Positions 13,561 through 26,908 are shown, numbered from the stretch's first letter. The stretch is DNA of 64,000 nucleotides from Acanthococcus lagerstroemiae (GCA_031841125.1 CM063114.1:806001-870000); one strand, 5' to 3'. Made by a program: numbers and translations. The notes: generated from the sequence alone by a model not told the origin.

Positions 13561-14230
13561 CGATTACACCGGGACCGGGTAATTGGGCGCACACGATTGG
13601 GCGCGTTTGATCGGGCGCATAACATTGGCCGCGGATTCTTTGGGCGCAAACAAGGTAAAACATTGGTGGGCGCAAGATGAACTATGTGATGCATCACCGT
13701 TTTCTTTTGCAACATGAAAAAGAGGAATGAATGAGTATAAGTTTATGATGAACATCATTTTAGTCGTGAACTGTTGCGCGAAAATGGCTGGTTTCTTTAT
13801 TAACACTGAACGAGGAACAGATACATTTTGCGAACGAGGTTTTATGTACGTTCCTGATCGACGTAGTGAAGATGGAGTGAGTATCTATACACTTATCATC
13901 TGAATGTACCTATCTATTCAAAAAAGACCCGAAAGAAAATTAATATTATTTTCATGAAACGCGCTTTTGATTGTGACCATAAGAATAACAGCTGCGAAGC
14001 TCAAATTCATGAAGTAAAAATGGTATTGTTAAGAATCGTGGAGTTTATATACACACGCACCAACCTAATCCGGGGAAAGCGGAGGCGTTTCAAAATTTTT
14101 ACGTTGTAAATTCGCTGTATTTTTCACATATATCCATAATTTTTTCTGCGCGCCCTAACTATTTGCGCCCGATTGTAGCCGCACCCTAATACTTCTGTGC
14201 CCAAATACAATATACACCCGATTACACAAT
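13561..14230. mobile_element. TIR element with repeated GGGCGC subterminal motifs
   Basis: The left end carries five or more spaced copies of ATTGGGCGCA-like words (13575-13675). The right end carries their inverse (TGCGCCCGATTG, GCACCCTAAT, GTGCCCAAAT, ACACCCGATT; 14150-14225). The outer words CGATTACACC and CCCGATTACAC differ in order, so the outermost limit is uncertain. Confidence 0.55.
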
Positions 14231-14382
14231 TCTGAATGCATGGTTTACATATATGGTTTCACTGCAATTGAAATTGAAGACTAATTTAGACATTTTCATT
14301 CATCACAAACCTCACCTTATGAAGGGTGACTCAGAATGACGCTCATCCATTCATACTTCGTTACACGTATCTCTGACAGAGC

Positions 14383-14561
14383 CAGGGGCGGATCCAGGAA
14401 AAAATTCAAGGGGGGAGGGGGTTTACAATATGATTCTTGTAGAAATATTTGAAAAGTAATACAGGTTGGCAGGTCTGAATGTAATGTGCGATTCAATTTA
14501 AAAAAAAACGCCAAATTTCGATGGGGGGAGCGTTAACGCTCCCCCCTCTGATCCGCTCCTG
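14383..14561. mobile_element. hAT-like miniature element
   Basis: Ends CAGGGGCGGATCCAG and CTGATCCGCTCCTG. Flanks gacagagc and gatagagt agree at 6/8. A GGGGGGAGCGTTAACGCTCCCCCC palindrome sits near the right end. Confidence 0.75.
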
Positions 14562-15610
14562 GATAGAGTACATTTTTCTGAATCACTTCGCATAAAGGTT
14601 TCATTTGGATCCCCTTTAATTTGGACAATCGATCTTCAATATAAAAGAGTTAATAATGCAATATTAGGAAGAATGGACAGGTCCAGCACTTCACAACTAT
14701 AAATTCAGAATTCAAATTATATTTCTCAACGGTTCACAACAAGAAATATAATAGTCAGCGTGCATCCGATACAATATACAACAATAATCACACGAATACA
14801 AGGGAGAACTGTACAACTATGTGCTGTAGAAACGGGAGCATGTCGTCAAAACGTTGCGTCCAATTCTTTCGCAACTAAGTACGAACATAGTTACAAATGG
14901 AGTGAGGGCTTGAGAGTTTAGCTTCAACTCCTTTAAAAGCCCCTCCCTCATCCACAATACCAAAAAATTATACGCGCGAAAGAATTTTAAGAATTATTTC
15001 GATAACTTGTCAGCCCCCACACCAACCCGATGGTACACCGCACCCTAGGTCGATTATCTGCGCTTATGAATACGATAAAACTAAAGTGAAATTCAACGGC
15101 AATCACACTCACACATTGCAAAAAATAGAGATGATTTCAATATTATGTGAACGCCAGTTCTTTTTTATAATTTGAATAATCATTGGCAAAGACGGATCGC
15201 AGGTACTAAGAAACTGCTTAGCTACATAATTTTCACATGGCTTCCGCCTCACGTAGTCCGTTCTCACACTACCAAATATTAATACAAAACTCGTAAACGT
15301 ACAATAACACGTACGAATACAATGGATATTTTTCAATTAAACACTTTCATTTCTTTCAAAAAAAAAAAAATAATAATACTAATAGAATAATAAATAAAAA
15401 AGGAGTATTAAAATCAACTCATCAACATCATCGGAATAATTTTCTTAATCCTAGTAAAACTTCGATGAATCCTAATTCATTGAATATTTCGTTTACTGAA
15501 GGAAAAACATGTTTTTACTTCACGGAGAAGAATAATTTCCGAAAACAAGTGGAGGAAATACACCTTGTCTTTAGGTCTTTCTTCATTGTGGGTGGACATA
15601 TTATAGCGTT

Positions 15611-16795
15611 TCAAGTCAAGTAGACAATTACAAAAGAGATTACAATTAATGTTATAACCATACCACCAATAAGGATATATTTATCTTCTCTAGCTCGCCT
15701 TTCTATCAGTCTCATAGTTGTATTTGATAATCCTAATGTGTTACCCAAATCCATCAGCCGACGATGAGCTCCCTTCAATTTACTTCTTTGTTCGCGTAGA
15801 TTATCTAAAATACTAGATCCGGTACTAATCAAGTCATCAACTCCTCGGTTGCTGAACTACAAAAACGTGTTTTGAATTAATAATAGGAAACTATGTTATA
15901 TTATACGAGTAATATTTTTACATACAACGACTCCACTGCAAGTATGGATTACAATATCAATTCACTGGTGATAAGCATCAACTACCAAATTGAAACGACG
16001 TGGCATTTGAAGTTGCAAAAATTCCTATTTCAATCTCAAATACCGTACTCAATGATAATTATTCTACCAAGCTAACTGAAAGGATACTTTTCATAATTTT
16101 CTGGCTAATGAGGTAAGTTCACCGTGTCCAGGACTCAAATTTACCTGTAACTGTTTCTGATGTTGAACTGAATAATCGATATATATCGTTGTGTCATCTT
16201 GTATTCGGTTTTGAGTGAATCTCTTATTTAGAAGTTCTTCTCTTTCATTTTCTTCCATACGTTTCCGATGCCTCTCCATCTGATGCCTTTGTAAAGCACT
16301 CTACGAAAAATGATCACCTTATATTAGGTGTCGAAAAAAGGAAACGAAATGTATCAATAAGTCACTAATTTCAAAATAAATAATGAATACGAACTTGAAA
16401 ATGCGAGATATCATATTTCAACTGATCAACTTTCAATTTGGAACTTGGTCTTCTGGAAATAGGTTCTTTCTGCACAAGAATATCCAAACGATCACAATTA
16501 CTACAAGTAAAACGTCATTTTTCGTTAGTGTTAATATGAAGTGATAAATTGGTTGGGATAATAATACATCATACAAATTTGGATCATAAACATCTGCCCC
16601 TTCCACGTTAACTGAAACATTAAATTGAACTTTATTTCAAAAATCGTCTTACTTTTTCACAAGGTTAATCTTTTCCTGGATTTTTGTTTCAATTGCACTA
16701 ATATCGGTGCTTGATTGTTTCGATCGGCTCAGTTCCTGGAAACTTTCTCCTGTTTCCATGATAATCTGATTTGTTTTGTGATAAAGTGCCTCCAT
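15611..16795 (-). CDS. Membrin: Membrin / GOSR2, Golgi Qb-SNARE (4 exons)
   Basis: Exons in transcript order are 16795-16653, 16500-16395, 16300-16145 and 15856-15611. They join in consistent phase to 651 nt, giving 216 aa plus a stop, against 212 aa in human GOSR2. The N-terminal coiled region has a [14 protein letters not shown] block. A linker reading [11 protein letters not shown] follows. The SNARE motif (about residues 140-193) includes [14 protein letters not shown] and [17 protein letters not shown]-terminal membrane anchor runs from about residue 194 to the end, which is VYLT. The family acts in ER-to-Golgi and intra-Golgi vesicle fusion as a tail-anchored Qb-SNARE. The donor after exon 2 is CAA|GTTCGT, a weak but GT-AG site, and the homologous protein supports the join. 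The gene lies head-to-head with Tmtc4, about 1.1 kb away. Identification rests on conserved blocks recalled from the family and is firm; only UTR limits are open. Confidence 0.95.
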
Positions 16796-17049
16796 ATTGA
16801 GAACAAATTAAAAACAAAACCGTCTGTTAATAAGGAGAAAACAACAACTTTACCAATTAAAAATTTAACAGTAACGATAAATTCCCGAAATAATAATTCG
16901 TTCTTCCACATCCAAACGAGAAACTATAGTTATAATTTAAAGATTCTTCAAGATCGTTGACTTAATCAGTGATGATCGAAGACGGAAAAGTTAAACGCCG
17001 GTACAGGCACGGTACAGGAGGGTACACGTATGCATTTACAAGTTACAAC

Positions 17050-17297
17050 TCGACGCTGTTCAACAAAAAGGAATCAACTAACATTTGTAAACAAATGAGT
17101 TATTAGTATCGTTGGAGAGAGCGTAAAACGTAGAATTTTTCAAAATTGGACCCCGATTCAAAAATGTGTACTCACGTTGAAAAAAGCTTATCAGTAAATG
17201 CTGTGTCATATTATAAGTTCCAACATGGCTCTTGAACTTCAAATCACGTGTTCTCGAAAAGCGGATTTTGCTAGTTGGTTTCCTCTTACAGAATAGC
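17050..17297. mobile_element. TTGGACGCTGTT-family copy between Membrin and Tmtc4
   Basis: It shows GACGCTGTTCAACAAAAAGG at the start, TATCGTTGGAGAGAGCGTAA, ACTCACGTTGAAAAAAGC, and CTTCAAATCACGTGTTCTCG. It lies in the shared upstream region of the two divergent genes. Confidence 0.75.
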
Positions 17298-17939
17298 GGT
17301 TCATAAAACAGCCACCAGATTTCGCCCACTCCGTTGGAAAGGTCCTTTCTCTGACGTCACTACAAGAATGCAACAAGGACCGACCTATCTAACAAGAAAA
17401 TACACGAAAGAATTTTCTTACTATCAACTCAACTCGTTGTGTGGTCATCTCACGTCGATTTGACGGATTTGATAATATGCCGGATTGTTACCTCATTTTC
17501 GACGTCCTCGTCGGTTTGCCGATGTTCTGCTGAATCTACGCTTTCAGTTTATTCCATAGTACACTGCGTTCTGCGGATGAGTTTTTCTAGGCACTAGTAA
17601 TACCCTTGTTAAAGAGACAACGGTATCATGAATGAGTTAATTCATACTTGCTCATGGCTCCCTGTACAACTTGCGCTTACAGCTTCATTTCTTCTGTTCG
17701 GAGTGTTCATTATTTATTCGGAATCGGGAACTGTAAGTTGATGAGCTCTAGATTTTCCTGTAGTATATTTCGGAGGGTACTCCGTCGTATACTGGGCATT
17801 TCTAATATTTTCCCGGCACATGTTTCAGTGTGAGATGTAATACTACGGAATAAAAAAGGAATCTGATTTTCGCTAAGTCAATGGATTTGTAACCCTATGA
17901 ATCGCGCAAGATGTGTGCGAAGAAGCCCCAGTCCGAAAA

Positions 17940-20900
17940 ATGGGATTCAGTAATTCCTATTCCAAGTAATCAAACGTGTATAATATGTTTCTTTTAAAAC
18001 TTGTAGGATAGCCCCAAGTTTGAGAACCACATTACAAGAGTTTCTACTCAAGTCTAAGTGCTAGAAGTTGCTGTCTGTCTTAGTCTCTGATTGTTTTCCG
18101 ATCTTATAATATCACTTTTATTATCGTCTATTTGTTTAGAAATCAAAAGCAACGCAGCTTTACTTTTTATATCTGCAGCCGCTTTCGTCTCGTATTCAAA
18201 ATCTCTACACGCAACATTTGTCTTCGACGATCACGAAGCTGTTATTAACAACAAAGACGTAATCTCTTCTCAAACGCCAACGTATGACTTATTCTTCCAC
18301 GATTTTTGGGGAGCATCCATTAACCATCGTGCCAGTCATAAATCGTATCGACCGCTGACAATACTTTGTTTCAGGTTGAAGCATCCGTATATTATTCCCC
18401 TTGAAGCGAGAACTTTTTTTTAAGAATATTCAACTGACTTATTTTATTTATAGATTGTTATACCGATTGAGCGGTGATGAGCTGAACCCATTCGTATTTC
18501 ATTGTGTCAATATCACCATGCATATGGTTGTATCTTGTCTAACTTTCATCGTATATAATATCATATTTGAAATGCGTTGTCCGAAGAGTGCATTCCTCTG
18601 TGCATTGTTTTTTGCAGTACACCCAGTTCACACAGAATCGGTAAGCGTGCTGAGACTTGGTAATGAAAGGGAGAGCCTTCTTTTTCTTCTCCCCCCAATC
18701 AAGTTGGCAATTTGGGAATCCAACTCTAAAAGCGCGAATGAGACCCACTTTTGCCTGTTTTTACGACTCAAATCAACAAAAGCACCTCTAATATTTAGTC
18801 TTGAGACCTTCTTGTTGGAATATTCGTTTGTTCTCCTTTCACAATGCGATTCGCTCCGCTAGGCTCCTGCGAGCTTATCGTTTTTCTTGTGCGCTAATTT
18901 AGTCCTTGTAGGCGTTAATTATTGTCGTCCTGTCTTTCTCTTGCAGGTTGTTGGTGTGGTTGGGCAAGCCGAATTATTGAGTGCTTTTTTCGCTTTGCTG
19001 TCTTTCATTATTTTTCATTATGGTTGTGCGTATAAACGATCTCTGCTGTCTTCTGTCACTTATTCGTTGGCAAGTTCCGCTCTGAGTATAGTAGCTATGT
19101 TATGTAAAGAACAAGGAATTACTATAATAGTAAGTTGCCCCCCGATGTACATATTTTATTATGGATGTAACGGTTTGAAAAGGGCTTTATTTATTTTTCT
19201 TGTCATTAGGGATCGAAGTGCAGTATTTCTATTAAGTGAATATATTTGGGTCAAGTGTATTTGTGAGATGAAATGCCGATAATATTAGTCGAATCCGCGG
19301 ACCTTTTTGGTACTGCGTGGTTTATGTCTAAATCAATATGCATTATTTTTCGCAGTTTTTACTATTCCACCGTTGTGTTACAGGGTGTTATTATCGTTTA
19401 CGATGTGATCATAGTCAGCAAAATGACTGTTGGCAGAATATACGAATTATTTTCATCGATCATAAAAATGTTGATGAACGAGAACTTCAGTGACGTATTA
19501 AAGATGTTCAGTTACTGCGAATTTTCGGAAAAGTATCCGAGTAAAGTCAACGGCTACAAGTCTCATTCAAAATGTACATCGACAGGACGAAATTTAGTAG
19601 TTTTACCTCTGCAGTTATATTCATTGACTGCTATGATGACTAGAAATGTAGTTTTGATTTTAGCCACTGGAATCGCGTTGTATGTTAGATGGTTATTGAT
19701 GGGCTCAACTTTGCCAGTCTTCCAGGAAATTGATAATCCAGCTTCGTTTGAAAAAAATTTCTATTATAGGGTTTGTATGTTTCTTAGTTTCGTAAAGCAC
19801 TAGGATAGCGTTGGATGAAAAATTGAAAACGTTGATATAATACGCAGGTTCTCAATTACAATTACATATACCTGATAAATGTATGGATTCTACTGTGTCC
19901 CGAATGGTTGTGTTTCGATTGGTCGATGGGCTGCATACCACTGATAAAGTCGGATGCTTCGAAAATTGATTTTAGAATCGGCTTCGTCTTCGCGTTTTGG
20001 TTCATTTTGTGCTGTTTAATTTACAGCACGTACAAAAGTACAGGAATCACACAAAGGTATGCTTTTCTTATCTTCTTACGAGTGAATTACGGTACCTAAA
20101 CTTCGATGGATTAAGTTACGATTACTCAATTATTTCTTTGTAGAACACTGATATTGGGCTTGTCATCGATGTTGATATTGTTTTCACCGGCTTCAAATAT
20201 TTTTTTCAAAGTCGGATTTGTGGTAGCTGAACGAGTTCTCTACCTACCTTCTTTAGGTTATTTTTTAATTCTGATCGTTGGATTGCAAAAACTTGCCACG
20301 TTTGAACAACATAAAAAGGTAAGCATGAACGTGGATTTATGACCAGCCGAGATCTCTTAGTGATTTCTTGTGGAATCTGACGTATTTTCCTCTTCCTTAG
20401 AAAGAGCGGGGATGGGAGAAATAGAATTTCAGTGCGAATCTCTCCTGATTCCGATTCACATCTAGAAGACAGAAAAATGGTTTTACAATTTTATTTCAAA
20501 ATCCGATTGATTGGTGTAAAATAAAAAAATTGGCCTCGAATTCTTTTCTAAACTGTAGTATATGATCTAATATGGAACCATGGATTGAGAAAGGATGAAA
20601 TACGAATCCAAGATAATATTGTTAGTTAGGAACCCGATAAAGGAATGTGTACCTATTATGTATATTTTGAATTTTGAGTCTTCTTCAACATCGCGCTAGC
20701 AGTTCTGTAACGATTTGTTATCTAAAATCAAAATAATCCCTGGAGATAATGGAATGCCGATGCACGACTGTTTATGTATGTTTTACTTTTATGTTCATAT
20801 TTTCTCCCCTTCGTTAGAGTATAGAATGCCTATGAACTTCGGTGTTTCTGTGAACCTTAATCACAATACAAATTTCTTATTTTATCGCAGCTGTTGCAAA

Positions 20901-22264
20901 TATCAATGATTACGTTGATTGTAATGTTCTCCCTGCGATCCATTCATCGAACAGAAGATTGGTTATCTGAGAAACAACTTTTCGAAAGTGCATTATCTGT
21001 GTGCCCGCTGAATGCAAAAGTACATTATAATTTAGCGAAGAACTCGGCAGATAGGGGTTTCAAAAAGTACGCTATAAATCATTATGAGGAAGCCATACGG
21101 TGAGTGTATCATCACTGTAAGATAGCGTGTGTGATTAACGATCTTATTATTTATTTAATTTGATTCGGTTGTTATATTATGTTACTACAATAAGAAATAA
21201 TCTTCTTATGACATTTCTGAAACTTAAAAACATTCTAATAGCCGCATTTAAGTAGTGTACGATCTTCTGCCTTTAACAGATTGCATCCGAGATACGATTT
21301 AGCTATGAATAATCTTGCAAATATTTATCGGGATGAAGGAAACCTTGCAAAGGCTGAAAAATTGCTGATCAGAGCTCTTGAAATTCGACCGGATTTCTCA
21401 ACAGCTTGGATGAATTTGGGCATTGTATATTCCAGTATGGGCTTACTAAACGATTCCGAAATTTGTTATCTAGAAGCGCTGAAATATCGAAAACGTTATC
21501 CAGATTGTTTTTACAATTTGGGAAATTTGGTTAGTACGGTCGACAGTACATAGTGCACCGAATAATTATTAACGATACAGTACTATAACATTATGTCAAG
21601 TTCTGGTTTCATCGTGATTTCGATTGCAGTATCTCGAACTTGAACGAAATTCAGATGCTCTCGCTGCTTGGAGGAACGCTACGTCGTTGAAGCCAACTCA
21701 TAAAATCGCGTGGAGTAATTTGATCGTCATGTTGGACTCCATGGGTATATAATTTATTCAACGTCTTTTCTTTCTAGTTACGCGTATGTTCAATCAACAG
21801 AATCTGTGTTCTGAGTCCGGTTCTAAGAAAGCAGTTTTTTAATATTTAGGTCGATTGACTGAAGCGTTGAATGAATCATATAACGCGTTATCCCATTTGC
21901 CAAATGAACCTAGTATTCATTTCAATTTGGCGAATGTACTAGGAAAACTAAACGAATACGAGAAATCCGAAAAATATTTTCTACGAGCTATTCGATTGAA
22001 TCCTTCGATGCCTAGTTATCACTATAACCTAGGTGCGTATTGAATGTGTCTTTCGTATTTCTGCTCGGGCAGCCTCCTTCAAAACCGCCGTAATCATTTA
22101 TTTTCGCTCCGTCAGGTGTTTTGTATCATCGATGGAATAAATTTTGCAAGGCGCGATTTCATTACGTGGAAGCGGATAGGCTAGATTCGGGATCCAAGGC
22201 GAAAAAACAACTGAGTTTATTGAAACGATCGGGAAAGATCGATCATTGTATGTTACGCGAATAA
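17940..22264 (+). CDS. Tmtc4: Tmtc4, ER transmembrane and TPR protein (12 exons, first tentative)
   Basis: Secure exons are 18140-18374, 18454-18640, 18947-19129, 19384-19770, 19848-20056, 20144-20318, 20891-21099, 21280-21529, 21630-21744, 21850-22032 and 22116-22264; all junctions are GT-AG and phases agree. A first exon 17940-17949 (ATGGGATTCA, donor GTAATT) fits the phase and has an upstream in-frame stop, but is only a guess; it would give 763 aa against about 741 in human TMTC4. Visible family blocks include FVFDDHEAV, with the Asp-Asp pair of the GT-C-like fold, then HDFWG, SHKSYRPLT, AVHPVHTES, AMLCKEQGIT, CFDWSMGCIPL, GFVVAERVLYLPSLGY and ALSVCPLNAKVHYN. The last five exons encode TPR repeats, with MNLGIVYSS and YPDCFYNLG. 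TMTC proteins sit in the ER membrane; the family is linked to O-mannosylation of cadherins and TMTC4 to ER calcium. The TMTC4 subtype is preferred over TMTC1-3 from the C-terminal blocks. Confidence 0.93.
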
Positions 22265-22574
22265 GGTTGTGCCCGTTTGGTGGATCTCTTCGATCTTCGT
22301 TACTCGATTTCGTTCATTAACTGTTGTATGTAGCGTTTGGTTTTTAAATCTATTGTAAGGTAGCGTTTGTGTTTCGTTTTATTTTTATTTTTTTCGTTTA
22401 AACTTTCAGTCCTAGTGTACCTATGTTCTATTTCGATCTCGTCACTTTTCATTCGTTAACTAACTGATTTTTATTTGTTCGGCGAATAGTTTCAAGTATC
22501 ACATAATATTTACGCGGGAGAATTTACAATTTATCGTTTTCTCATTGACTGATATCCGTCTACTGGCCCAACCC

Positions 22575-22814
22575 GCCTGGAAATCGTGGGGCCAGCCCGA
22601 ATTCCGGCATCGGCGCCAAATATACGCCGAATTTACCCTCGATTCTGGCGCAAATCGAGTGCCAATCGAACATAGTCGGGCCAGATACACGCCGGCCCCA
22701 ACTCGCCCAAAATTCCGGCAACGGCACGGCGTTTACATGTACCTATTTCAAATGGGAAGGCGGTAGCGCCAAACTGGCGTAAATTTGACGCCGGCCCCAC
22801 GATTTCCAGACGGG
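22575..22814. mobile_element. TIR element downstream of Tmtc4
   Basis: Left end GCCTGGAAATCGTGGGGCC; right end GGCCCCACGATTTCCAGACG. Between them are spaced GGCGCCAAAT and CGCCGAATTT words of the same type as the subterminal motifs at 13561 and 41860. Confidence 0.7.
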
Positions 22815-24263
22815 AATCTACTGTTAGTTATTGATGGTTCCTTTTAAATCCATTATGGCTAGAAAACACTCTTGACAAGCAATGAAAATTTACGTGTAAA
22901 ATAGATGAGGGAGGGTACATTCAGGTACGAATGCTAAATACGACACATACTTACATCGAGGAGGGTTCAAAGTAATTAATGTAAACTTAACCGAGGGCAA
23001 GTTGCTGATGGGTGCATCAAAACTTATATTATTGTCTTCGTCGAGCAGGAGTGCGTTCAGAAATAACACCCAAGTGCTGAAAGTATTTTACTTGAGTAAT
23101 TTTTATGCTGCGTTCAGAAAGATAGCCGAGTGTTATCCGGAGTGATTCCCAACACTCCCAAATTCATCGAGTGGAACCAATCACCCTGTCTGGGTAAATT
23201 GATAACGTGATTCTTTTTTAATGTCTCGCGTTTATTTACATTTATTATTCGAGGTAGCAACTCGTAAATAACCGAACTAGGAATATTTTATCGTTAGTTA
23301 TCAACTAAATCCTGATTTACCATATTTAAATAATAATGTTTTCGAATTTAGAAATACTATAATGACCCTATATCGTTTAGAAATGAAGGTTTATTATTAA
23401 TATTCTTTCCAGAGTATTCCCATGACATCGCATACTTTACTGACGATTTATTTAGGCTAAACCTTGGCGTTCATCTCTGAACGTACTTCAGGAAACGCGA
23501 CAAAGTTAAATTTAATGGTGCCACTTGTTGTAACCACTTCGCAGGATAAGAATTGGGTGTGATCATACTCTGTCTCTTATATGAACGAAGTAACTTTATT
23601 AATTAGAATTTCAACTGACAATGAGCAGAGTTAAACAAGATTCCCTGAAGAATGGTCTCTGTAGTCACTGCGAATGTTAGTTTTGATGAGAATCAGTTTC
23701 AAGATAACTTTTCCGAGTCGTTACCTGAGCTCTGATGTAACTACTGGCCAAGTGCCCTGATCGTGATCTCAAGACTTTTCAAATAATGAAAACATACATA
23801 CACATTTATGTAATTTCTTCCTACTCGAAACAAATGAGTAGTTTTACTTCACATAATATCCGTCAGTGGTGATTGACTGTTTCAAGACATTGATCAAATT
23901 TGTTATCAATTTAGTTTCTAAGTTTCTTAATCTATTCTTTAAGTGTGTTCGTTTACTTAGTAGTAGCAGTGGATGCCTCGAAGCCTCCGAGTGTTTATTT
24001 GATTATGCAACGGCGATAGAAACGAATTTTCATTTTCAAGTTACGAAACCTATGGAATTGAATTCACTTTATATGTAGTAGTTACTGGTATTGCAAAATT
24101 AAGAGAGAACTTGTTCTCTTACTATAATATTTAAACAAATTTACGGAATGCTCCTGGTAACAAGCCAACCATATTCCTTGAATCATTATAAATTTGGACC
24201 TGCTCATTTAATCATGTATTTACTCTCCTTCGCTAACTTTTAGATTGTACTCCAACTGCGTAG

Positions 24264-24486
24264 CATGGGCGTAGCCAGCGAGGGGCAAGAGGGCCTGGAT
24301 TTTGAAAAAAAATTATGTTCCAGTGCTCGCAAGATTATTTTCAAATATTTAAAGCCAACTGAATAAAATTCGCAGAAAATAGGATGTGTCTAGAGGCCTA
24401 GACGCTAGACAATGAAAATGTGTGACTGACGCCAATATAGTTCTACCTTTTTGCCCCCTCTGGAAAAAGTTTTAGCTGTGCCCATG
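24264..24486. mobile_element. hAT-like miniature element
   Basis: Ends CATGGGCGTAGCC and GCTGTGCCCATG. Flanks ctgcgtag (24256-24263) and cttcgtag (24487-24494) match 7/8. It lies about 90 bp from a copy of the TTGGACGCTGTT family. Confidence 0.75.
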
Positions 24487-24579
24487 CTTCGTAGAACGAA
24501 TGTAGGTAGCGCATGCCCATTCCAAACTGCGTGGCAACGTGTAGTAGCATAGTAGAATTGTGTGAGGCACGAAGGAAAG

Positions 24580-24830
24580 TGGACGCTGTTAAGCGTAAGG
24601 GAACCAACCGACATTTGTAAACAAAATGAGTTATTCGTATCGTTGGAAAGAGCGTAAAAAGTAGCATTTTTAAAAATTGGGCCCCAGATTCAAAAATGTG
24701 TACTCACGTTGAAGAAAGCTTATCAGTAAACACTATGTCATATAGTTTCTTCATGGCTCTTGAACTTCGAATCACGTGTTCTCAAAAAACAGATTTTACC
24801 GGTTAGTTTCCTTACGCTTAACAACGTCCA
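24580..24830. mobile_element. TTGGACGCTGTT-family copy
   Basis: Starts TGGACGCTGTTAAGCGTAAG and ends CTTACGCTTAACAACGTCCA, a clear inverted pair. The usual inner words are present. Confidence 0.8.
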
Positions 24831-24883
24831 AGTAGTCTTACGAGGCCATCGAAACAGTGGTGATGACTTTTGGATGTAGATGG

Positions 24884-24907
24884 AAAAAAAAAAAAAAAAA
24901 AAAAAAA
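24884..24907. repeat. Poly(A) run of 24
   Basis: It follows a TTGGACGC-family copy by about 50 bp. It may be a retroposed tail, but no retro-sequence was recognised beside it. Confidence 0.9.
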
Positions 24908-26908
24908 GTGTCTCATGGAGAAAAACGGGGACGTTGATTTCGGTGGTGAGCCATACGAAATCTACAAATCTGATATCTGATATTTTATGCGGGCCCTGGG
25001 GCGGTCGCCTCCGTTCGCTACCTATTTATTTTGCGACGCCGCTGTAATATTTTGTTTGGGCATTTAAAATGAAGTTTCGATGAGTTTTGGTTCCTTCAGT
25101 TTTTTTCTACTCAATTCAAATCGCGTGCATTGCATATTGTATACTATTTGTCCCTTCATACATATCTTTGTCGAGTGTTGGTGTTGTCTTATAGTGTGCA
25201 AAGCGCATTTTTAGAACTTTATGAAAATTTCGAGTGCTTATATCCTTTTGCTGATTTTGTACTTTAATATATTCATATCATTATTATCATTCTTCCTACT
25301 TGATTTCAAAAGTTCCTGAACTGGTTTAAGTTTTTTACATGTATTTTTTATTACAGCCTATAGAAAGCCGTTTTCAATACCTTTTTGTGATATTATTAAC
25401 GTTGTTACTTATTATTTACCTGCGCTGCAGCTGTTTAACGCTTTATTAAACATCGTTCTGAAGCTAATCTTTGCTGTCATACAATAATGTTGTATCCTCT
25501 ACCAGACTTTCGTTTTCCAAAAATATGTTATCAAATTATTAGTGTATGTTTGTCTTTTTTTTCTTTCTTTTCATTTCCAAAATTATTTTTTGTAAACCTT
25601 TTTGCAAATGTTGTAGTTGAATGTGATTTTTCTTATTGTTTTATTTTTATTCGTGTGGAATAGTATCGTGTTATATTTTACCTATTTAGTTAAATATTTG
25701 ACGACCATATCTGAAGTCAAATTTTTATGCGTTTTTACTGTTTTCTTTTTATTGTGTTTAATTACGAACAAAATATTCGATTTATTCCGTTAGGTGTTAT
25801 TCTGAGATTTCCATATTCGAAATTTTTTATTGCTACAGTATCAATATATTGCGTTTATTTATATATATATTTTTTTAATTTACTCGATTAATATTTCTTT
25901 CTTATGTTATAATTCGCCCTCTGTGGAGCTTTGAGATTTATATGTTCGTGAATATTTAACATTTATTTTGTGATCATAAGCCTATCCTTCGTGATGAGCC
26001 CGCCACTGACCACCAATGCTTTTGTTGGTTTAGTTCTATTTCTGCTTGATGTTCCCTTTTGTAAAATTGTTTTTTTTTTTTTTTTTTTGTGATTGGCGTG
26101 CCAAAAGTCTCAAAATTGTAAAAACCTGGAAAAATCACAAACCTACCCGCTGATGGAAACTAGTAAGTCGGGACAGACCCTCTCCTCCTATTTGGTCTCG
26201 AAGAAAACGTTCAGCCTTTCTCTTATAGTGACTTTGTTTCTAATACAAGAATACTAATTTCTTTCAACAGGAAAATGGTGATCATTTATTCTGTCTCACC
26301 TCCTCCCCCCTTCCATGAGCGATGGGATAGAAGATCCTCACTGTTGGCCCCGCCTTCTGATTGGCTGAGTCAAGATTCTAAAATAGTGTCAATCTATGAT
26401 GCCAAAATATTAGCTCCGTGCTTTTGAGGGAGTGAGTCGAATATACTTCACATGTTAAAGATCTCATTCTATCTTTGTCCGAAACCACCCGTGGGTACGG
26501 ATCGGAATCTTTATTTCCCATTCCTGAAAACTAATGTTTTAAGAGTCAGTGTAAGTTGATTAATTTTATTGATACATTTTTTTGAGTAGTATATTTTGCA
26601 CAACTTTTTGAATCTGAACTACAAGCAGTAGGCAGTACTGCTAGCGAAGTACTACAGAAATACGTATTCACTTTTATAATTGAATTTTGCATCCTTCAGA
26701 ATATGTATGACGATATCAGACGATATGCTCGCTTAATGAGAGTCTATCAGTATGACTTGTTGCTATCGATTTCGTGCCATTTCCACTTTCAAAGTGAGTG
26801 ACAATTTGACCTTGAGAAACTATCGCACGATCTCGTTCCTGTGTAGGAATTAACGTTCGTTTTTATCAATGTAATATTAAGAATTAGGTCCAATTTTTTT
26901 GCGCGAAT

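Larger units (their letters stand above)
22900..26850. other. No gene recognised between Tmtc4 and CAHbeta
   Basis: Apart from the elements at 24264 and 24580, this stretch is T-rich with poly(T)/poly(A) runs (24884, 26070). Nothing coding was seen. Confidence 0.6.
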
